10,651 nucleotides of DNA, taken from NCBI GenBank assembly GCA_025055465.1, contig JANWXA010000051.1:1-10651 (forward strand), given 5' to 3'. The notes below the pieces were generated by a model. The model ran no database searches. It was given only the letters and a program-made list of their open reading frames with translations, and was not told the DNA's origin. This document shows positions 7,167 to 10,651 of this stretch, piece after piece. The position numbers were made by a program, and so were the translations under genes. This DNA is from Candidatus Kapaibacterium sp. (GTDB taxonomy: Bacteria > Bacteroidota > Ignavibacteria > Kapaibacteriales > HRBIN21). Every line of letters begins with the position of its first letter. The stretch's first letter is position 1.

Positions 7167-7984
7167 TGATGAGACAAACCGTACCCAAGGGCAAGTGCGC
7201 CAGCAAGTGCCAGTCTGTAGACGATGAACACCCAGAGTGTATGCGTCCGCAGGTAGCGGAGCAGGAAAGAAATGGCAGCATAGCTACTGAGAAAAGCAGC
7301 ACCGAAGCTGGCGGTAAACGTGTGCCACGATCCCAGCGCGCTCAGCTTTAGCAAGAGGGTGTTGAGCTCCAGCAGGCCGCTGGCGGCGATTGCGGGGATA
7401 CTGAGTAAGAACGAGAAGTGCGCCGCATCCCGACGAGCTATCCCCAACAGCATAGCAGCAGCAATAGTGGTGCCGGAGCGAGAGCTTCCTGGCATAAGCG
7501 CCAGCACCTGTGCCGCTCCAATGAGCAGAGCATCCCGCCAGCGGATCTGTGCCAGCGTCCGCTGGCCTCGATTGGCCCACTCCGCAAGCGCCATCAGCCC
7601 CGAAACCCCGACCAACGCCCCGGCGATGAGCAGAGGATCTTTCGTTAGCGAGCTTTCCACAAGCGGTCTCAGCGCAAGCCCCAGTGCCCCTATCGGTATG
7701 CTGCCAGCCACCACGCACACCAACAGCCGCCGTCCATCCTCGTCCACTCCACCTGTTACAGCTCCCTTGGTCATACTGAGCACGTCCGATCGGAAATACC
7801 ACAATACCGCCGCCAGACTCCCCAATTGAATCGTTGCCAGAAAAGCCGTCCACTGCTGTGGCACAGCCTGGGGATTTGCCCCAACCAGCATCCCCATCAG
7901 GGTGACATGGGCTGTACTGCTAATTGGCAAAAACTCCGTTACCCCCTGCACAATCCCGATGGCAACAGCTTCCCACAGGCCCAT
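7163..7984 (-). CDS. uppP: Undecaprenyl-diphosphatase (bacitracin resistance protein BacA family)
   Basis: UppP dephosphorylates undecaprenyl pyrophosphate to recycle the lipid carrier for peptidoglycan and other cell-wall polymers; it is an inner-membrane protein. Key motifs are QGVTEFLPISSTAH (13-26), matching the (E/Q)xxxE and Ser/His active-site region, and MPGSSRSGTT (164-173) with the catalytic Arg169 by family comparison. The rest is hydrophobic, with several membrane helices. The frame is open back to a TTG at 8077 (304 codons), but ATG 7984 gives MGLWEAVAIGIVQG, the expected family N-terminus, and 273 residues, the normal length. A perfect TAnnTTTG box at 8018-8011 would lie inside the longer version, which also favours 7984. 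No strong SD is visible. It is the first gene of the leftward cluster and overlaps ppi-1 by four bases. High-level expression is known to raise bacitracin tolerance. Confidence 0.95.
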   Translation of the reverse strand: MGLWEAVAIGIVQGVTEFLPISSTAHVTLMGMLVGANPQAVPQQWTAFLATIQLGSLAAVLWYFRSDVLSMTKGAVTGGVDEDGRRLLVCVVAGSIPIGALGLALRPLVESSLTKDPLLIAGALVGVSGLMALAEWANRGQRTLAQIRWRDALLIGAAQVLALMPGSSRSGTTIAAAMLLGIARRDAAHFSFLLSIPAIAASGLLELNTLLLKLSALGSWHTFTASFGAAFLSSYAAISFLLRYLRTHTLWVFIVYRLALAGALALGYGLSHQ

Positions 7985-8010
7985 TCCGTCGTTGACATCT
8001 CTATAAAACA

Positions 8011-8018
8011 CAAAGATA
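8011..8018 (-). promoter_or_regulatory. Putative -7 promoter box for uppP and the leftward cluster
   Basis: On the minus strand TATCTTTG matches the Bacteroidota -7 consensus TAnnTTTG exactly and lies 26 nt before ATG 7984. No TTTG was found about 19 nt further upstream. A second, less exact candidate lies farther up: TTTG (8165-8162), 19 nt, then TACTTTGG (8142-8135). Confidence 0.3.
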
Positions 8019-8213
8019 CCAGGAATGGCTGCCTCTTCCCCCCTCGTTGCTTTGCCTGCTGCCCTGCTATCACACAAACTGCACAGCCGCCAAAGCTCAG
8101 CAGCAATCTCTGGTCCTTACACCAACGACCGAAACCAAAGTATCCGTAACAGGCAAAAAACCAAAAGAGGGCAAAGAGCCCCAAAAGCCCTCTGGTCCAG
8201 GCCTGGGACTCTG

Positions 8214-8249
8214 TTTGCCAAGGTAGAGCCCAGGAGCTTCGTAACTTTG
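8214..8249 (+). promoter_or_regulatory. leuS: Putative Bacteroidota-type promoter of leuS
   Basis: TAACTTTG (8242-8249) matches TAnnTTTG exactly. A TTTG at 8214-8217 could be the -33 box, but the spacing of 24 nt is longer than usual. Transcription from it would give a leader of about 35-40 nt before ATG 8293, with GAGG at 8285-8288 as the ribosome site. Confidence 0.35.
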
Positions 8250-8292
8250 TTTTCTTCGGCAAATGTACAGCAACATCCCTACTTGAGGCTCC

Positions 8293-10651
8293 ATGAGCTA
8301 TCCCTTTGCCGAGATCGAGTCCCGATGGCAACAGTGGTGGGAAGAACAGGGACTCTACCGTGTCGAGGAACGCTCTGACCTCCCCAAATTCTACGTGCTG
8401 GACATGTTCCCATACCCCAGCGCTGCCGGGCTCCATATCGGGCACCCAGAAGGATACACGGCTACCGATATCATCACCCGCTATAAGCGCATGCAAGGCT
8501 ATAATGTGCTGCATCCGATGGGCTTCGACGCCTTTGGACTTCCGACGGAGCGCTACTCCATGCAGACGGGCATTCCTCCCCAGGATGCCACAGAGCACAA
8601 CGTCGCAAACTTCCGACGCCAACTCAAGATGCTGGGTTTCAGCTACGACTGGTCCCGGGAAATCCTCACCACTGACCCACGCTACTATAAGTGGACACAG
8701 TGGATGTTCACCCTCATCTACAACTCGTGGTACGACCCAGAGCAGCACCGCGCCCGCCCCATCAGTGAACTCCCGCTTCCCGAAGGGCTCCGCGATCCCT
8801 TGGACATCCAAAGCTATCAGGACCAGTTCCGGTTAGCTTACTTGGCGACGATGCCTGTCAACTGGTGTCCTGAGCTCGGCACCGTCTTGGCCAATGAAGA
8901 AGTTGACGAGTGGCGGGAGAAGGGCTACACCATTGAGCGCCGTTCCCTGCAACAGTGGATGCTGCGCATCACTGCCTACGCCGAGCGGCTCCTCCAGGAC
9001 CTGGACCTCTTGGAATGGCCCGAATCCACTAAGGAGATGCAGCGAAACTGGATCGGCAAGAGTTTCGGCGCGGAGATCTTCTTCCCCGTCTTGGGACATC
9101 CAGACATCCGCGTCCGCGTCTTCACTACCCGGCCAGACACCCTCTTTGGCTCCACCTTCCTGGTTCTCGCCCCAGAGCATCCGCTTGTAGAAACCCTAAC
9201 CACCCCCGAGCAGCGCCCATTAGTCGCTGAGTACCAACAACGGGTTGCACGTCAGCTGGAGTCGGAACGGCTGCAAGAACGCCCCAAAACTGGGGTATTC
9301 ACCGGGTCTTACGCCATCCACCCAGCAACAGGGACACAGTTACCAATTTGGATCGCCGACTACGTCGTACTCCAGTACGGTACCGGGGCAATCATGGCGG
9401 TACCGGGACACGATGAGCGCGATCACGCCTTTGCACACGCTTTTGGGCTGCTCATCCGGCAAGTTGTCAAGCCAGCCGATGGGAGCCCCTGGAACATCAC
9501 CGAAGCTGCCTTCATCGATGATGGAGTCAATGTAAACTCCTCCGCAGACGGTATCTCGTTGGACGGGCTGCCGACGTCGGAAGCAAAAGAGCGCATCATC
9601 CAGTGGCTGGAAGCCTCCGGAATGGGACGCCGCACCATCACGTACAAGTTGCGCGACTGGCTCTTCTCCCGCCAGCGCTACTGGGGCGAGCCCATCCCGA
9701 TCCTGTACTATGATGACGGTACCCGCCGCGCTCTGGAGCTGGATGAGCTTCCACTGCTCCTGCCCGAGAGGGTCTCATTTCTGCCCACGGGAAAACCTGA
9801 ATCTCCACTGGCATCAGTGGCCGACTGGGTATACTTCCACGATCCCAAAACGGGTAAGCCTGCGCGCCGTGAGACTAACACCATGCCCCAGTGGGCAGGT
9901 TCGTGCTGGTACTACCTCCGCTTCCTTGACCCCCACAACGACTCCTGGTTCTGCGACCCAGCCAAGGAGCGTTACTGGATGCAACCCCACGGCGTGGATC
10001 TCTACGTTGGAGGAGCTGAGCATGCTGTTCTTCACCTTCTCTACGCCCGCTTCTGGCACAAGGTGCTCTACGACTACGGCTACGTCTCCACCCCGGAGCC
10101 CTTTCATCGGCTCTTTCACCAGGGGCTCATCCTGGGCGAGGACGGGCGTAAGATGTCCAAGTCTCTCGGTAACGTGATCAACCCCGACGACGTCGTTACC
10201 CAGTACGGTGCCGATGCCCTCCGCTTGTTCGAGATGTTCCTGGGACCGCTGGAGGCCACCAAGCCCTGGTCAACCAAGGGAATTGAGGGAATCGCCCGCT
10301 TCCTGAACCGCGTCTGGCGCCTGTTCGTAGAAGAGGACGGCTCGCTAAGCCCTGCTATCAGCGATGACCCCCTGACCGAAGACCAGGAGTTCTTGCTCCA
10401 TAGCACTCTCAAAAAAGTCACCGAGGACATCGAAGCCTTGCGCTTCAACACCGCGATTGCCCAGATGATGGTCTTCGTTGGAGAGGTCTATCACATGCCA
10501 CGACGACCACGGTCCCTCCTGGAGCCCTTCCTCCTGTGCCTCGCACCCTTTGCCCCCCACATTGCCGAAGAGCTCTGGCATCGGCTGGGACATACGGACT
10601 CCGTTGTCACACAGCGCTTTCCCCTATACGACTCACAGAAGGCAACCCCAC
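8293..10651 (+). CDS. leuS: Leucyl-tRNA synthetase (3' end outside window)
   Basis: LeuRS charges tRNA-Leu with leucine in the cytoplasm. The first 786 residues are present; the anticodon-binding and C-terminal parts are cut. Class I signatures: FPYPSAAGLHIGHPEGYTATD with HIGH at 48-51, and GRKMSKSLGNV with KMSKS at 620-624. The CP1 editing domain that removes mischarged amino acids shows TTRPDT (278-283) and GAIMAVPGHDERDHA, with the DERD acidic residues at 374-377. MPVNWCPELGTVLANEEV and the LRDWLFSRQRYWGEPIPI block are also typical. KMSKS follows LILGEDG directly, so the leucine-specific insertion seen before KMSKS in E. coli is absent. A shorter insertion at about 140-170 (DPEQHRARPISELPLPEGL) precedes the QFRLAYLATMPVNW segment. 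Start ATG 8293 has GAGG at 8285-8288 (4-nt spacer). It is transcribed divergently from uppP. Confidence 0.97.
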   Translation, partial: MSYPFAEIESRWQQWWEEQGLYRVEERSDLPKFYVLDMFPYPSAAGLHIGHPEGYTATDIITRYKRMQGYNVLHPMGFDAFGLPTERYSMQTGIPPQDATEHNVANFRRQLKMLGFSYDWSREILTTDPRYYKWTQWMFTLIYNSWYDPEQHRARPISELPLPEGLRDPLDIQSYQDQFRLAYLATMPVNWCPELGTVLANEEVDEWREKGYTIERRSLQQWMLRITAYAERLLQDLDLLEWPESTKEMQRNWIGKSFGAEIFFPVLGHPDIRVRVFTTRPDTLFGSTFLVLAPEHPLVETLTTPEQRPLVAEYQQRVARQLESERLQERPKTGVFTGSYAIHPATGTQLPIWIADYVVLQYGTGAIMAVPGHDERDHAFAHAFGLLIRQVVKPADGSPWNITEAAFIDDGVNVNSSADGISLDGLPTSEAKERIIQWLEASGMGRRTITYKLRDWLFSRQRYWGEPIPILYYDDGTRRALELDELPLLLPERVSFLPTGKPESPLASVADWVYFHDPKTGKPARRETNTMPQWAGSCWYYLRFLDPHNDSWFCDPAKERYWMQPHGVDLYVGGAEHAVLHLLYARFWHKVLYDYGYVSTPEPFHRLFHQGLILGEDGRKMSKSLGNVINPDDVVTQYGADALRLFEMFLGPLEATKPWSTKGIEGIARFLNRVWRLFVEEDGSLSPAISDDPLTEDQEFLLHSTLKKVTEDIEALRFNTAIAQMMVFVGEVYHMPRRPRSLLEPFLLCLAPFAPHIAEELWHRLGHTDSVVTQRFPLYDSQKATP

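Larger units (their letters stand above)
7985..8292. other. 308-nt divergent intergenic region between uppP and leuS
   Basis: It separates the leftward cluster from leuS. It holds the promoter-like boxes described separately, A-rich and T-rich runs around 8150-8166, and the leuS SD. A minus-strand frame through 8030-8215 reads hydrophobic (GLFALFWFFACYGYFGFG) but has no ATG or GTG start in the gap and runs into antisense of leuS, so I do not call a gene. No T-box-like leader features (tRNA-controlled antitermination) could be seen for leuS. Confidence 0.5.

Noticed and set aside
8097..8294. A 65-codon minus-strand frame starting opposite the leuS start codon
   Set aside because: No ribosome site, no recognisable motif, and composition unlike the neighbouring proteins.
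7939..8811. A 290-codon minus-strand frame opposite the leuS 5' end
   Set aside because: It overlaps both leuS (HIGH motif intact) and the uppP start, and shows no family motif. Only its hydrophobic middle is reported as a weak finding.

Overview
The window looks like a bacterial chromosome segment that is moderately GC-rich by eye. It probably belongs to the Bacteroidota/Chlorobiota/Kapabacteria side of the tree. Three things suggest this, none decisive: the surface protein starts with the 'NVGIGT..P / GLLVPRMT..QR..I..P..GL.IYQTD' pattern I associate with those phyla; the gap between the two divergent genes has TAnnTTTG octamers like Bacteroidota -7 promoter boxes; and the LeuRS lacks the E. 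coli-type insertion before KMSKS. No phage, IS, CRISPR, tRNA or rRNA was seen.

Layout. On the right, leuS (leucyl-tRNA synthetase) runs on the + strand from 8293 off the right edge. A 308-nt gap with promoter-like boxes separates it from a leftward cluster. In transcription order on the minus strand the cluster is: uppP (undecaprenyl-diphosphate phosphatase), two consecutive cyclophilin-type peptidyl-prolyl isomerases that look like lipoproteins, a 129-nt gap, folP (dihydropteroate synthase), folD (methylene-THF dehydrogenase/cyclohydrolase) and an RluA-family pseudouridine synthase. Stops and starts overlap at uppP/ppi-1 (4 nt), ppi-1/ppi-2 (1 nt) and folD/rluA (13 nt); folP and folD are 21 nt apart. 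This indicates co-transcription and translational coupling within two sub-blocks.

The left 3.1 kb is one minus-strand reading frame with no stop, starting at 3131 and running off the left edge (at least 1043 codons). It encodes a secreted or surface modular repeat protein. It has a signal peptide, repeated 'VGIGT..P..RL.V' units, three copies of an 'LRLYEPSGSG...YTLP...LQTDGSGNL.W' module and a central YadA-head-like block of short GGx(S/N)NTxxG repeats. That block is more AT-rich than the rest of the gene. The remaining open frames over this stretch are shadows.

Functionally the conserved genes cover cell-wall lipid carrier recycling and envelope protein folding (uppP, cyclophilins), folate one-carbon metabolism (folP, folD), RNA modification (rluA-like) and translation (leuS). 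I found no convincing new defence or mobile system. The most unusual object is the repeat-built surface protein.
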